DNA of 64,000 bases, taken from contig CM030731.1 in assembly GCA_018127085.1 (NCBI GenBank), positions 186,001 to 250,000 of the forward strand, read 5' to 3'. The notes under the pieces are model-generated. The model had not been told where the DNA came from. It saw only the letters and a list, made by a program, of their open reading frames with translations, and searched no databases. This DNA is from Pneumocystis sp. 'macacae' (taxonomy: Eukaryota; Ascomycota; Pneumocystomycetes; Pneumocystales; Pneumocystaceae). The position numbers and the translations under genes were made by a program. Shown piece by piece: positions 11,373 to 23,208 of this stretch (the stretch's first letter is position 1; every line of letters starts with the position of its first letter).

Positions 11373-12291
11373 ATGTTAAGTCAAAAAGAACTTGAAAACA
11401 TTGAAGAAGATATACTAAAAGATTTCCTACCTCTTAATTTATGTGAAAAATTGAATGATGAAGTATTCTTAAAAGAAAATTTTGATGTAGATAAGTTTTT
11501 AAAAAAAATGTACAAATTTCGTACACTTGAAGATTTACAAATCAAGCTTAAAGAATTGTCAAAGACAATTGAAGGCGATATTATTGCATTTGTTAGAGAA
11601 AAATATGATGATTTTTTTAAATTTGCAGATAGTATTTTTGAAAATGAAAGTAAAATTATTGATTTATCTATTTATTTAACAAAATTTAAAAACGAAGTCG
11701 AAGTATTATATCAATTATTTAATAATATGTTCTCTTATACATAATATAGAAAATATACAATGCAATTCAATTGAGTATTTTACGTATAGATGAAGAATTA
11801 CAGAAAAAAAAAGAGATTTCTTTAAAAAAAGTAACAAAACATAAGACTAAACACTTGTTTATATTCAACAGGCACTTTCTATGAATCTTTTAAATATAAA
11901 TATGATGATTGAAGATATGGAATATCTTTCATCACTTATTATTAAAGAATATGAAGACGAGTATATATTTATTTTATATTATTTTATGAATTAACATAGA
12001 CAAAGTATTGATATATCGATTTTACAGGAATTGTCTAAATCTTATATTCTTCTTAAATATCATCTTTCACTCGTTTCATTACATTATCCATTTGTGGAGG
12101 AAAGAAAAGAAAAAATTCAAGTTGTACGAAACAATTTATTCAATTATTTAGCTCTTGCACTCTATAAATACAACAAAGATGCACAAAATTATGAAAAATT
12201 ATTAATAATTCTTCGGATATATAGAGATCTCGATGCATCGGCAGAAGCATGCCGTCAATTATGTAAAATAAAGTCAATCCCATCATGTTAA
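11373..12291 (+). CDS. COG2: Conserved oligomeric Golgi complex subunit 2 (short fungal form)
   Basis: COG2 is part of the COG tethering complex for retrograde transport within the Golgi. Exon 1 (from 11373) carries the COG2 N-terminal domain: LPLNLCEKLNDEVFLKENFD, VDKFLKKMYKFRTLEDLQIK, then a long coiled segment. Later exons give LSILRIDEELQKKK, MNLLNINMMIEDMEYLSSLI, and a helical C-terminus ending CRQLCKIKSIPSC. It lacks the large C-terminal domain of animal COG2 and resembles the short fission-yeast version. The stop TAA at 12289-12291 overlaps the stop of MRPL1 on the other strand. Identification rests mainly on the N-terminal F-x(n)-R-TLEDLQ-L pattern and total size. Confidence 0.75.
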
Positions 12292-13146
12292 ATCGAAAGA
12301 GGATCCAATACAATACCCATACCATGAGTTGAAGATAGAACTATTTCTGCAATATTTTTACTTATTTTTTTCACTCTTTTCCTATTAAAAAACCCTATAT
12401 GCTCAAGAAATAATCGTAAATTAGATCGTATTTCTGAATCTGAATAACGTGCCTACTAAAATTTAATAATATATTGAGCTTAAATGTAGTTTTTACGCAC
12501 ACATCCTAATGGTACTTGAATTACACCGTTTTTTTCTTTATATTGTACTCCATTTATCGTCATGTTGATAACATCACCTATTTCAGAACATACTGTGCCC
12601 TTCTTGATACTAGGCATCCAACGCTTTGCACCAGGTATTTTTATTAGCTTTTCAAGTAAAGGAAAAGAGTCTGTGTGTGCGATACATACATCGAATTTCA
12701 CTTGACCTTGCAGAATCTATATATACTAAATTTTATTTTGATTTTTTTGAAAAATTAGCTACCTTTTCAATAATATCACTAGATCCAACAATCGTTGCTC
12801 CAGATTCTTTTGCTACACGCGCTGCATCTCCTTCTGCAATTGCACATACTTTAAGATGCGGTTTAGCTGGTAATTCAAGTTTTACTTTTCCTTTTAATGG
12901 TGTAACACGTTTTTCTCGCTTCACACGAAGATGTAATTCAATTGTCGATGATTTTTCAGGCCATCCTACTTCAGTTGCGCGAAGATATCGCAAAGCTAGT
13001 GGCAATGGAAGCATATTTGATTGTGGCTCTTGTATTAACTTTTGTTTATCTTTTTTTGTTGACTTTTCTCGAAAAAAAACAAAAGAAAAACGATGTCTTT
13101 CATAAAAGCTTATATTTTTTACGTTCTTTAATATTTTTTGAATCAT
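12288..13146 (-). CDS. MRPL1: Mitochondrial large-subunit ribosomal protein uL1m
   Basis: This is the L1 protein of the mitoribosome stalk. It starts at 13146 with a basic presequence (MIQKILKNVKNISFYERH). The L1 domain follows: a strand with TIELHLRVKREKRVTPLKG, then KVCAIAEGDAARVAKESGA, the second-exon stretch QVKFDVCIAHTDSFPLLEKL, then KRWMPSIKKGTV and the final SSTHGMGIVLDPLSI. HGMGI corresponds to the HGPGI/HGxGI ending common in mitochondrial L1. The last intron uses donor GTGCGT and an acceptor GTAG near 12453, required because the frame otherwise stops after VRKNYI. The stop at 12288-12290 shares bases with COG2's stop. Plus-strand frames over this gene are shadows. Confidence 0.88.
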
Positions 13147-13350
13147 TTATTTTCTTTTTCTCTTCTTTTTTCTCTTTTTTCTAATTCAAATTTTATGACA
13201 TTACTAGGTTGGCATAGCAACAATGATTTCTAAATTTCGATATCCAGATGTCTGATAAATCTATTACAACAAAATTTGTAATAATTTTTAAGTGTTGTTT
13301 TTTTAATAAAAAAAATCATTTTAATAGTCAAGAAAACTATTTCTTAAAAT

Positions 13351-13940
13351 ATGTCTCAGGAGAAAAGGTCTCAACTTTCTGCAGTTGAAGAAGAAGAAAC
13401 AAATGATTATGGTACATCTATTGTAGCTTACAATACACAGTGGACACAGCAGGAAGATGAAGAGAAAATGCGATTAAAGTGATAATTTTTATCTTATATT
13501 GCCTCTAACGCTTACTCTGTGTGTTTTTGTAGGATTCTATTAGATAGTTTTAATGAGGATCAGATGCGACGCTATGAAATTTTCCGTCGAGCAAACCTTG
13601 ACAGGTCAAGCTTCCGAAGAGTATTCTATATTTTCTTTTTCGCTGTGTTTTTATGAATACTATTAGATGGTTAATTCTATGCTGAATCAAAGCATTACAC
13701 CGAATATTTGCATTGTTATATCCGGATTTGTTAAAGTATTTATTGGTGAAATTATTGAAAAAGGTACTGGTTTATCTTTCATGCAAACGTTTTTAATGCT
13801 TAATAGCACGCGATATTCAACAACAATGGGGACATACAGGTCCATTAGCGCCTGATCATTTACGCGAAGCATATCGTATATATAAACGAGACACTAAACG
13901 AATGCCGCAAAGTAGAACACATCGACGATTGTTTCGGTAA
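13351..13940 (+). CDS. TAF11: TFIID subunit TAF11 (histone-fold)
   Basis: TAF11 forms a histone-fold pair with TAF13 in TFIID. It begins [16 protein letters not shown] with an acidic N-terminus ending [10 protein letters not shown]. After the first intron, [21 protein letters not shown] is the conserved TAF11 alpha-1 entry. Later exons give [20 protein letters not shown] and [12 protein letters not shown], then [20 protein letters not shown] and [14 protein letters not shown]. The last intron must be removed in phase 1 (AAA G joined to CA CGC GAT) for the GPLAP-HLREA block to read. About 145 residues, slightly shorter than most because the N-terminus is short. It is divergent from MRPL1, 204 bp apart. 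Confidence 0.93.
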
Positions 13941-14203
13941 AAGTAAATGTATAGAGAATAATGTATTATACCAAGAAGCTAGATTCCCTGTAATAAAACT
14001 ACAGATAACATTAAAATTGATACTAATAAGGCAATTTTAGGCAAATATTGTTTAATACTTGATTTTAATTCTTTTAAAAGGCATTCTATTTATGTTTTTT
14101 AAATAAAAAAATTCTATATATGATGGCAACCTATACATTTGTAACTATATAAGCAAATATCAAACAATTATCAAATGCATCAATTTAATATATTTTAAAC
14201 AGC

Positions 14204-15673
14204 TTATATATATTTTTGAATAAGGACAGCATTCAACAGCCCAGCATCTTTCAGGCTTATTGATTTGTCTCTATATTCTTTATTTGGAAAAGTTGTTTGC
14301 AATATATAATTACGTGAATCATTGTTTTGTCTATTTCTTTAAAAATAAGAAATAAATATTTCGATTTTAAGGCTCTTACAAGTCTATAAAATTGTAAATA
14401 TCACCAACCGTATGTGCTAAGTTAAATTTTATGGAATGCTTTGATCCATCGCCAAATCGAATTTGTAATGTTGTGAAAGGAAACGCCTCATCAACGGTGT
14501 GCTGATAAATAATCTTCTTATTTTCATTTGTGCTTTTTGATATCTTTGTTGGTGTAGAAACGATAATTTCTGGTGTTGGACTTGAAGAAAAGTTATAAAT
14601 ATGAATATTAAAAATAATATCTAACCTTCCTAATCTTTGACCTGCTCCAGAAAATGGTGTATACTTTTTAGGAGGCTTGTACTCCTTATCTAGTTTCCTC
14701 TGAACTCTTAAATCTACTTCTTGTCCTACTTGTACATTTAATAATGATAATGGTGCATGTCTATCAATTATAAATCATATATTGTATATAGCTAATAATA
14801 CCCAGAATTTATCGCTTGAAGGTTTGCTGTATTTGAGGGATCATCGTACCTCATTAAAGGACCATCATCAATTGTAAAGCCATCTTTCCAAAATATTAAA
14901 TCACGTGTAATTTTAGCAGGAGGGGTATAAGTCTCTGATTCCATAGGATCTTGAACTTTGCAAGATAGTTCATTTTCTCTTCCAAGAATATAGCCTATAA
15001 CGATTAAAAATGTTTGTATTGCTCATATATATAATCTTTCAAAGATACCTGTTCCTGCAAACTTGGGCATAGTATTCGGTAGTTCAGATTCATTATTCTC
15101 TTTATAAGTATTTCTATTTTGAAATCAAACACAAATATGTACAAGAAGATGTATACTTAGACGCTTTTTTTAAGATTTGTTCAATAATATTTTTTTTATC
15201 TGATTTTGAGTGCTGGGTATATATACCACTATAATAAATCAAAAAAATAAATCAAAATCAAAAATATCTGCATACGACTTTTCACCACCTGCATATAGGT
15301 TACTTTGTTCTTCACCATTAGTATCCGATTCTTCAGTGTGAATATCACTAAATGTTTTAAATTTGCGTTGATTTTTTCTATTCACAATGAATTTTTAGAA
15401 AAAAATAAATAGAAATGTACGTCTTTGTAGCACTATAAGTTGGCATTTCATGTTTACTTTTCCCTATATTTTTGGAATTTTCTATATAATTTACAATTGT
15501 TTCCTTGTTTTTTTAGTTTTTAAAATTTAAATAGTATAAATAAATACTGTTAAATTCCATTCATTTAATTCTAAAAAATATGCTGCTTCTTTTTCAGAGC
15601 AATTGGTTATTTCCATCATTTGCTCTATTACTTTTTCCCTATCTTGTGTTTGCTTTAAATCCATAAATTGCAT
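14204..15673 (-). CDS. SHP1: p47/Shp1-type Cdc48 cofactor (UBA-SEP-UBX)
   Basis: Shp1/p47 recruits Cdc48/p97 in proteasomal degradation and membrane fusion. The N-terminus ([20 protein letters not shown], then [20 protein letters not shown]) is a UBA domain. The middle holds the SEP domain: [20 protein letters not shown], then [20 protein letters not shown], then [19 protein letters not shown]. The C-terminal UBX domain shows [20 protein letters not shown] and ends [14 protein letters not shown]. Domain order equals the family's. At least eight short introns interrupt it. Its start (15673) is 88 bp from the divergent MRPL27 start. The exact symbol (SHP1 in budding yeast, ubx3 in fission yeast) depends on nomenclature. 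Confidence 0.9.
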
Positions 15674-15761
15674 GGTTTTTCTTAGAGAATGATCGATTGT
15701 TTAATTTAAAAAAATGAAAGTTTTTTTATTAAAATTAATAAATTTAGAAATATAACTATAT

Positions 15762-16274
15762 ATGAATATCAGTTTTAAAAGAATAAAAAGTTCTTTATTA
15801 TTAGGGCGTTTTTTCTTAAAAAAAAGTTTCTTACCTTTGCTTATTATTCGAACTGCAACAAAAAGATCGGCTGGATCGACAAAAAACAATAGAGACTCTC
15901 CTGGAAAGAGACTTGGAGTTAAGAAATTTGGTGGTATTTGAAAGACATGCTTTCTCCTAAAAATTGATTTTTATAGAAGAAATGGTTAAAGCAGGGAATA
16001 TTATTGTTCGACAGAGAGGAACCAAGTTTTATCCAGGAGAAAATGTATAAAAATTTTTTTCTTTTATATATTAATAAAACAAAAGGTGGGTATGGGTAGA
16101 GATCATACGCTTTATGCTTTGGAGCCAGGATTTGTTCAGTTTTATCGAGACCCTCTTCAGCCTAAAAGAAAATTTGTGGGTGTTGTGTTTGATCGTAGAA
16201 TTAAACTACCTTTATCTAAAGACCAACCACGTATCAGACGGTTAGGAATGAAAGAAGTTGAATTAAATAATTAA
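15762..16274 (+). CDS. MRPL27: Mitochondrial ribosomal protein bL27m
   Basis: bL27 sits near the peptidyl-transferase centre of the large mitoribosomal subunit. The start ATG at 15762 opens a basic presequence (MNISFKRIKSSLLLGRFFLK) leading to TATKRSAGSTKNNRDSPGKR, the L27 signature with A-T-K-x-A-G-G/S-S. Splicing an intron after LGVKKFG gives EEMVKAGNIIVRQRGTKFYP, and a further intron after GEN joins VGMGRDHTLYALEPG. These are the universally conserved L27 blocks (NI-VRQRGT-F-PG-NVG-G-DHTL-A). The protein ends a few residues after RRLGMKEVELNN; yeast Mrp7 has a much longer C-terminal extension. Budding yeast's homologue is MRP7; I use the generic symbol. Confidence 0.92.
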
Positions 16275-16334
16275 TATTTTATATGTAATCAAAACATTGT
16301 GAATTTTGTTAATGGGATATTTTATTGCATTTTA

Positions 16335-18914
16335 TTAATAATTTAAAGTATTACTATATCTTTTTGAATACATTCCAAGTGCTTTAATTGTGAAATAAAA
16401 TTTGTAGTTTGGATAACTATATATTATTAGAAGATGAAATAAATATTTATATTTAGACCTGATCATACTAATAAAAATTAAAAATGTCTTTAGGAGAAAA
16501 TTAAACGTACCAATTTTTATTAAAAACACCTTCAATTTCTTCTTGTTCCCATTCTCCATTACGCTTCTGCCTTGACATAATTAACTATTTTTTTAATAAA
16601 ATACTGACTAACACTATAGGTTTACCTTAATACCTCTCTTGATAGGTGTCTCATCAGGGTAGTTTGCATACATAAGTCCAATACATGCCCATGCAGTTTG
16701 CACTACTTGACTACCATTCTTATGCCTAATCCATACACCCTGCATACATGACTACAAAAATTAATTTATTTTACAAATACTTTTACAAAAGTACTTCATA
16801 ACTCTCAGACCATCCACCATCACTTTCTTGTTTACTAAGTAAAAAATCGCAAGCTTTTCTAGAATGAAAGCTATTTTCATAAAAATCTTGAACACATGAT
16901 AAACTTTCCAAAGAAAACATAGTAGCATAAGTGAAACATATAGCCCAGCTTCCATACCAACTTCCATCAGGTAGTTGGCTTGTTTTGATAAATTGAATAG
17001 CTTTTTCAACACTTTTATTAATTTCTGGTCCACGGTAATCAGGATATATTGATCTAAAGTGACACAAACTAGTTACTACTGCTGTTGTACATTCTGGGTA
17101 TGAGTATTCTATCATAATATTTCCAAATACTTCCGAAGGATTAATATATTCTAAATATGATGGTCCTCGTATTAATTCATAAGAAGCAAAGCCTCCATTT
17201 TCATTTTGTAAAGATAATATTACGTCTACTGAATCTTCTAATCTATTTGGTGGTATTTGTTTATGAAATGACCTATTAAAAAGATTAAGAAACTATGTAT
17301 ATATCTAAGAGTTTTACTTTAATTTTTGTAAAAGTAATACAGCTTTTAACCCTTCTGCAGTACAATCACTAACAGTATATCCTTGTTCTTTTGTGCTAAA
17401 TGGCCATGCACCTTTTCTTCGATGTCTATAACATTTTTGTTGATCATCACAGTCTTTTTGTATCTGCCAATATTAGTATTTCTTTTTAAAAAAACTGAGA
17501 ATAACTTGACACTTATCAAGGAAAATTAATGCTTTAGTCATCGAATTTATGAATTCGGGTTCTTCAGCTAATCCTGATTCTACAAGAGCTTGTATAGAAA
17601 AAGAGGTATCCCAAAGTTGAACACCATTAGTGCCATTCATCATCATTCCATCTTTAGATATCCAAAGAAAATCTGCTATTCTTTCTCTATGACGTTTAAA
17701 TGCATAACTTTCTGGTCCTTCTTTCCAATAAACTGCTAAAATATGAATACTAAAATTGACCGGACCAATACAAAGAAAATCTGTATTTTTATTTTCATAC
17801 TGAATTAACTCATAAGCACGCTTAGATGCTAGTTTCTTAATCCACGATGGTCGAATAATTGTGTGATAAAATGACATAATTGAATTAATAACACGAAGAA
17901 ATGAAGTACAAGGTATATAAACATCTGCAGATGATACTGTATTTTTATGTTTTGAAAAATCTATTGAAGAATATGGTTGTGTATATAATTCTTCACGTAA
18001 AGATTCTATTAATGGATCAAGATTTGCAGTAAACTTTTCTCCATAAATAAATCCCATTGGAAGATATACTGCTCTTGTATGAACCCAGAAGCGCGATGGA
18101 TGAAATGGTATCCATTCTGGAAGCATCCTGAATGTTTTTAAAATAAAATTCATCGACATAAAATTAAGTACCATAGTTCTGGTAAAATAGGATTTATACC
18201 TTTCCAATCATAACAATTTAAAACAGCTAACCAAAATTTTCCCCATTGAGGGCATCCAATGGCCCCTCCTGGAATAATTAAGTCTCTATTATTATATAGA
18301 AATAGAAAATTTATACCAAGCTGTGTCAATTTCTCTCTTGCCTTAAGAGTAATAGGATGATCAGGTCCAAGACCAAGAATACGTAAAACCACATAATTAA
18401 GCGCAGTTCCAAATACAGTTGATTTCCCTTCTTTATGTATCCCCCACCCACCATCTTCATTATTTGCGCTATTTGCTAAGTAACGAATTATTTCAATTCT
18501 CATTTCATCTGGAAATGGTATTTTTGTAATATACATTGCAATAACAAGACCCGGAAGAAGGAACATAGGCCCACCATACTCACATGCCCAATTTCCATGT
18601 TCTGTTTGCAAACGTTGATAAAATAAAAATCCGTTTTTTGCTGATTCAATTGGTGTTCTTGGTAATGGAAGCTCTGGTGCATCCTTTTACCCTCAATTAT
18701 TGTTCAAAAACACTCAAAAAATTCTTACTGTATCTATTCCAAGACTGTATCGTTCTAATTCAGTCTGCGGTCTTTTATTTGCTTCTTCTTTGCTTCTCAG
18801 ATACTTCCATCGTTGTCGACCTGTCTCTTCTACATCTAATCTCCAGAAATTTGGGTCTGTTTTTTCTAGATTTTTTTCACTGAATTCACTTGAAATACTA
18901 ATTATCATCTCCAA
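16335..18914 (-). CDS. ERG7: Lanosterol synthase (oxidosqualene cyclase)
   Basis: ERG7 cyclises 2,3-oxidosqualene to lanosterol, the first sterol of the ergosterol/cholesterol pathway, on ER or lipid-droplet membranes. The protein starts at 18914 ([15 protein letters not shown]); its first intron joins YSLGIDT to [17 protein letters not shown]. The catalytic motif SDCTAEG is encoded near 17370; the Asp is the proton donor. QW-type repeats are visible ([52 protein letters not shown]). Mid-protein blocks such as [20 protein letters not shown] and [17 protein letters not shown] are standard. The C-terminus needs a 9-nt exon (16475-16483) to read [15 protein letters not shown] and then TIKALGMYS. 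About 720 residues. Enzyme identity is certain; individual splice sites are inferred. Confidence 0.96.
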
Positions 18915-19098
18915 AATACTAAAAGTACACTTTTATTCTATTTATTACTTTAATATTTTGTTATCAGCTTATTGAGACAAATCAAACGTTATTAGACGTT
19001 GTTATGGTAACGCCATAATCGACGGTCAAGACAAGTCATCATTAAAGACAACAATTGTAAAAAAAACACTTTAAAAGCCAGTTTTTGGCAAAAGTATT
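18915..19098. promoter_or_regulatory. Divergent promoter ERG7 / Cep57-like gene with short palindrome
   Basis: This gap carries an inverted repeat TTATGG (19002-19007), spacer TAACG, CCATAA (19013-19018). Just upstream are two related half-units, AACGTTATTAG and GACGTTGTTATGG. Such a block is unusual in otherwise AT-only spacer. It could be a transcription-factor site serving either gene. I do not match it to a named sterol-response element. Confidence 0.4.
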
Positions 19099-21728
19099 AT
19101 GGAAAAAGAATATTCTTATTCGGATGATACTTTATCGACAAAATACCGCTGGATCCAAGATTCGCGTGATTCAACCAATCATCCAAGTATGGAAGATATA
19201 TCAGTACAAGATTGTACTTTTTTGAATTGTGGTTGATAAAAAAGTAACTTTTGGTTTATATTAATTGTCTTAGATCAGCATAGTTCGCCAAAAATGAAAA
19301 AAATTCATCAACTAGCGAAGTTATTAGATGATACACAAGTGTCTACAAAAACAATAAAAAAAGAAACAATATTAAAGACAACACACTCTTCTTCAGCATC
19401 GAAATCTGATAAAAAGGTTTATAAAATTTATTTGTATAAAAATTTCTGAAGTTAGTTGATAAAAGATGCATTTTTTGCCACATCTTCAACGATCTGCGTC
19501 ATTTTCTAATGGCCACTCTAAGACAGTATCATCTTTTGACAAACACATGGATTCCTGTTCGTATGAAAAAGAATTATTTTCTCAAAAGTCATCGAATAAA
19601 GCTGCTATATCAGAGGTGCAAAATGATCGATCTTTTATAGAACCATTGTTACTTGTAAGAAGTCGTTGATTAGTGTGTTTTCTTATATTTAGAATCAGGA
19701 ATCTTCTGGGATTTCAAATTTTGCTATACCGAATCTATCTTCTGTTTTTTCAAAAAAAGATTATCAAGAAGTGTCTCCACATTCTTCTCTACCCAAAAAA
19801 TCACCTAATCAAAGTGAAGCATCCTCTAGTTTTTCATGGAGTTCTGAAACAGTTAAAGAATATTTAGGTGAGATATTAAAACAAATATATCCTGATAAAA
19901 AAGAAAATATTAAACCTCAACATAAATTAAATCATTATAAACATTCTTTGAATTTAGACACAAACATAAAACATGAAAATCCTGTTCTTCCTGAAAATAT
20001 AGTTGATGAGAAAAGCTTTATTTCTAAAAAATCCGAAAGTATATTAGAACTTATGAAGGAAAAATTGTTTTTAGATACACCTGCTCCCAACCTTTATATA
20101 GATCCTGAAAATCATTCTAATTTAAAAGTAAAAGATCAGTCAGAACTTTTTTCTAATGAAAAAGTTCCTATTTCTCCAAATCTAACAAGTTGTAACAATC
20201 CTCATATTTTGGTACGTATGATATCATTTTAAAATATTTCAAACTTATTATTAAGAATACATTTGATACACATAATCATTTTTCAAATAAAAGTGTTTTG
20301 CATAAAGATTTATTATCTGGTGTGCCGACTAAATTATACTCTGATGAGAAAAAGTATACAGAAACGGAATTTAAACATGAAAATTTAGACAATATTGCTG
20401 ATACTAATCAAAAAAATCAAAATGTTGAGGTACTTAAATAAAATAATTTGAAAATATTTTAGAAATATTAGATACAATGTGCATATGATGATTATAAACA
20501 TAAAGAGGATATTATTGACATCCAAAATTCTCTTAAGCAATTAATAAGCGAATATGATCGTAGAGGGCATATGTTAGATAAATTAATTAATGAGTTTTCA
20601 GTTTTAAAATTGGAAAATAAAAACCAAAATAATGAAAATGCATTGAAAATATCTTTTGACGAAACTAAAAAACATGCTATTTTTGTTGAAAAAGATCTTG
20701 ATGCTGCTAGATTAGAAATTGCTGACCTAAAAACTATTTGTCATGATTTAATTGAAGTATTAAAAATAAAACCACAAAGTGTTCAGAAATATTATCCGTC
20801 TACACCAAAAGTAGGAAATGATGAGTCATTGAAGGAAAAAATGACTCGCTGGAAAACATATCTTTCTCCTCAATTTTCCCCAGTTCAGAGGTTCTTAAAA
20901 TTTTATTATATTTATTAAACTAAACTTATTTAGCACAAAACATTTTGGCTTTCCTCAAAATATGAATATTCATGACAAAAAAGAACCACTACATGATTTA
21001 AATATTCCAGTAAATACACAAAGGTAGTTCTTTTTAATATATATAAAATGTTTAAATTTTAAAGTCCCCAACAAAATGCATCATCAGTTTTGGATAAACA
21101 AAAGGAAATAACTCCTCAAGAGTCCTCTGCAAGGCAAACATATGAAAATAGCAACCAGATTTCATCTCACGAAGAGGTAATAAATATTTCTTCCTTAATT
21201 TGTTTTAATTATATAGATTTATAATCTTAAAGTACAACTTGAGAAAGCAGAACAAGAAATTGAAAGATTAAAATCAATTATTCCTAATGTGTCACATGAG
21301 CATCATACAAAACCAATTACTTCACAAGATATGCCAGATGCACATAAATCGTTGTCTAAAGCAGAAAAAATTTATTACCGTTTGCAACTTCATAAGATAG
21401 ATAAACTTTGCTCTAATGAAACATCTAACCTTTTGAAGGTAGAGTACCCTGATCTTTTTATTAAATTATTAATAAATACTAGAATATTCTTGTTCAACTT
21501 AATATACCATTTGATTTGCTTCCTGAAACTATTACAAGTATTAGATATCAACTCCAGCAAAGCCTGCGACTTAGAGAATTTGCAGAAGAAGTTCATTTGA
21601 GCTTATATGAAGGCGAACCAATGGATCCCAAACTTGCAAGTAAAAAGTGCTTAGGTGATATGATTACGAAAGTAGACCAACTTGCAAGATCATCACGAAG
21701 ACGAAGAATACGGCGTAGTATAGTTTAA
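19099..21728 (+). CDS. Coiled-coil protein, possibly Cep57/spindle-pole type
   Basis: A long serine-rich, low-conservation protein with about ten short introns starts MEKEYSYSDDTLSTKYRWIQ. Residues up to about 450 are disordered (SSSFSWSSETVKEYLGEIL and similar). The segment from 20500 on is coiled coil: LINEFSVLKLENKNQNNE, then ARLEIADLKTICHDLIEVL, and later VQLEKAEQEIERLKSIIP. The C-terminus is the conserved part: AEKIYYRLQLHKIDKLCSNE, then LLPETITSIRYQLQQSLRLR and EFAEEVHLSLYEG, ending in an RRRRIRRS basic tail. This C-terminal layout recalls fungal Cep57-like/Ppc89 microtubule or spindle-pole proteins. That match is from memory of the pattern and is tentative. The ORF seen at 21390-21596 on the other strand is a shadow. 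Confidence 0.6.
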
Positions 21729-21892
21729 ATGTATAAAAAAGTCACACTTTAAAGTTCCTCGTATATATTAAATATTTTATGTCTAAATCAAAGTTTTGAG
21801 TAATTTGTTATCAAATATGTTAATTGTCGAATTTTGTTTAAAATCAATATTAACACTTTTTGGGAACCAATTGTTCATTTGTTTTATAATTA

Positions 21893-22625
21893 TTACATAT
21901 CATTTAATGTTTTTTGTGAAAAAATCTTTTTTTCAATAAATTCTTTTGTAACAGCACCTCCTTTATGCAAAAACATGGCTCCTATAATAGCACATAGTGA
22001 TTCTGATGCTATTTTTAATAACCCACTTTTTTTATGATTACTCTATAATATTAGGAAAAAGATAATAATGAGTATTTCTATACATAAGCTGGTTTCCAGC
22101 GTAATACTTTATCAATACCGTATTGCAGAGCTAAGACACCCATTGTTTGAGGACTAGTAAAATCGTGTATTTTTTTTAACGTAAGAATATTATTTTTATA
22201 GATAGAAAATGATGAAACAGTATATAAAGCAAGATGAAATTTAAGAACCTGGCGACCTATATTGTATTAACTAAATACTTTATAGTTCATTTAATAATAC
22301 CTTGAAAACTTAATTTTTCATTATATGGAAACTTTCCATGCTGATATGATTTATGTGTGAGTGCTTGCCACAGTAAATCTAGAGGTAAAAAAGACGGAAC
22401 TTCTGCTTTAGTCAAACTAAAAAGATTGCTGTAAAATTCCAAAACAGAATTCAAAGAATCATCAGTATCTAAGTTTTTATTTTCACAATTTCTTAATTGC
22501 TCCTTATTATTAATAGAAGTTTGAAAAAATCGTTTTTGAAAACTCAAAAAGGTTGAAGATGATGTATTGAAACATTTTGAAAATTTTGAGAAATAATATG
22601 TTGACATTTGCTGGAAACATTTCAT
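21893..22625 (-). CDS. MRPL15: Mitochondrial ribosomal protein mL57 (MRPL15), RNase III-like
   Basis: mL57 is a mitoribosome component with a catalytically dead RNase III fold. The N-terminus (MKCFQQMSTYYFSKFSKCFN) is a targeting sequence. The RNase III-like core starts LPLDLLWQALTHKSYQHGKF then PYNEKLSFQG, where active RNase III would have the NERLEFLGD signature; the acidic residues are missing. Splicing continues to RQVLKFHLALYTVSS, TSPQTMGVLALQYGIDKVL with RWKPAY, and a last exon SGLLKIASESLCAIIGAMFL then HKGGAVTKEFIEKKI. The last exon is easy to miss because the frame stops right after the previous donor. The stop is at 21893-21895. The plus-strand ORF at 21834 is its shadow. Confidence 0.82.
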
Positions 22626-22744
22626 TTTGCATTTTATAAACTGATGAAAAAGATATTTTTTCGATATTATCGAACATTTAAGAAGACATTTTTAAAAAAC
22701 CATTGTTTTTTTATTTTAAATAGGGAAATTATGTTAATTGGATA

Positions 22745-23138
22745 ATGTTATTTCAAGGGAGATTATTGTGGATATTCTTTTTTCTCAGTTTTGTAATTGC
22801 TTATTTTCGAATTTTTGATAATTTTTTTCAAAAAAGTGAAAAAAAAAATGATGAAAGATTTCATCCTGATTGGCTTAGAGAAAAATTTCAAAGCAGTAAG
22901 ATGTTCTTCTTTTTTATATTCTAAATACCTAATCTTATAAGTATCTTGTTTGGATCATGAATATCTTTGTAGTGATACGTTACAGTGTGTCAACAAACCC
23001 GAAAACTGTCCCTGTCCATTTCCTACTTCGCAAAGACGATGTCCTTTAGGAAGCGGAAACTATGTATGTGTATCAATGCTAGAGGATCAAGATCCGTGTC
23101 AGATTGTTGAACAATATCGTTCGGGACGTATTTTATAA
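22745..23138 (+). CDS. LCL2: LCL2-like secreted cysteine-rich protein, 2 exons
   Basis: The ATG at 22745 starts a clear signal sequence (MLFQGRLLWIFFLSFVIAYF). The mature part contains FHPDWLREKFQS, then after one intron SCLDHEYLCSDTLQCVNKPE and NCPCPFPTSQRRCPLGSG, with six or more cysteines in the spacing of the Lcl2 family (long chronological lifespan protein 2), thought to act in ER-associated processes in yeast. About 115 residues, the usual length. The intron's acceptor TAAG adds a Cys (ISCL) in phase. Upstream it is divergent from MRPL15 (119 bp); downstream it converges on SEN2 with about 70 bp between stops. Family call is good; biochemical role is unknown. Confidence 0.82.
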
Positions 23139-23208
23139 AAAAATCGTAATAAAACTGCTTGTTTCATGATTTTTCCTCTTAAGGGCAGCTAGACTGCAAA
23201 TAAAATTT

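Noticed and set aside
12626..13184. Plus-strand ORFs of 159 and 80 codons
   Set aside because: They lie exactly over MRPL1 exon 1 on the other strand, show no domain, and overlap each other in different frames.
21834..22037. Plus-strand ORF of 67 codons
   Set aside because: The minus strand here is the last exon of MRPL15 (SGLLKIASESLCAIIGAMFL).
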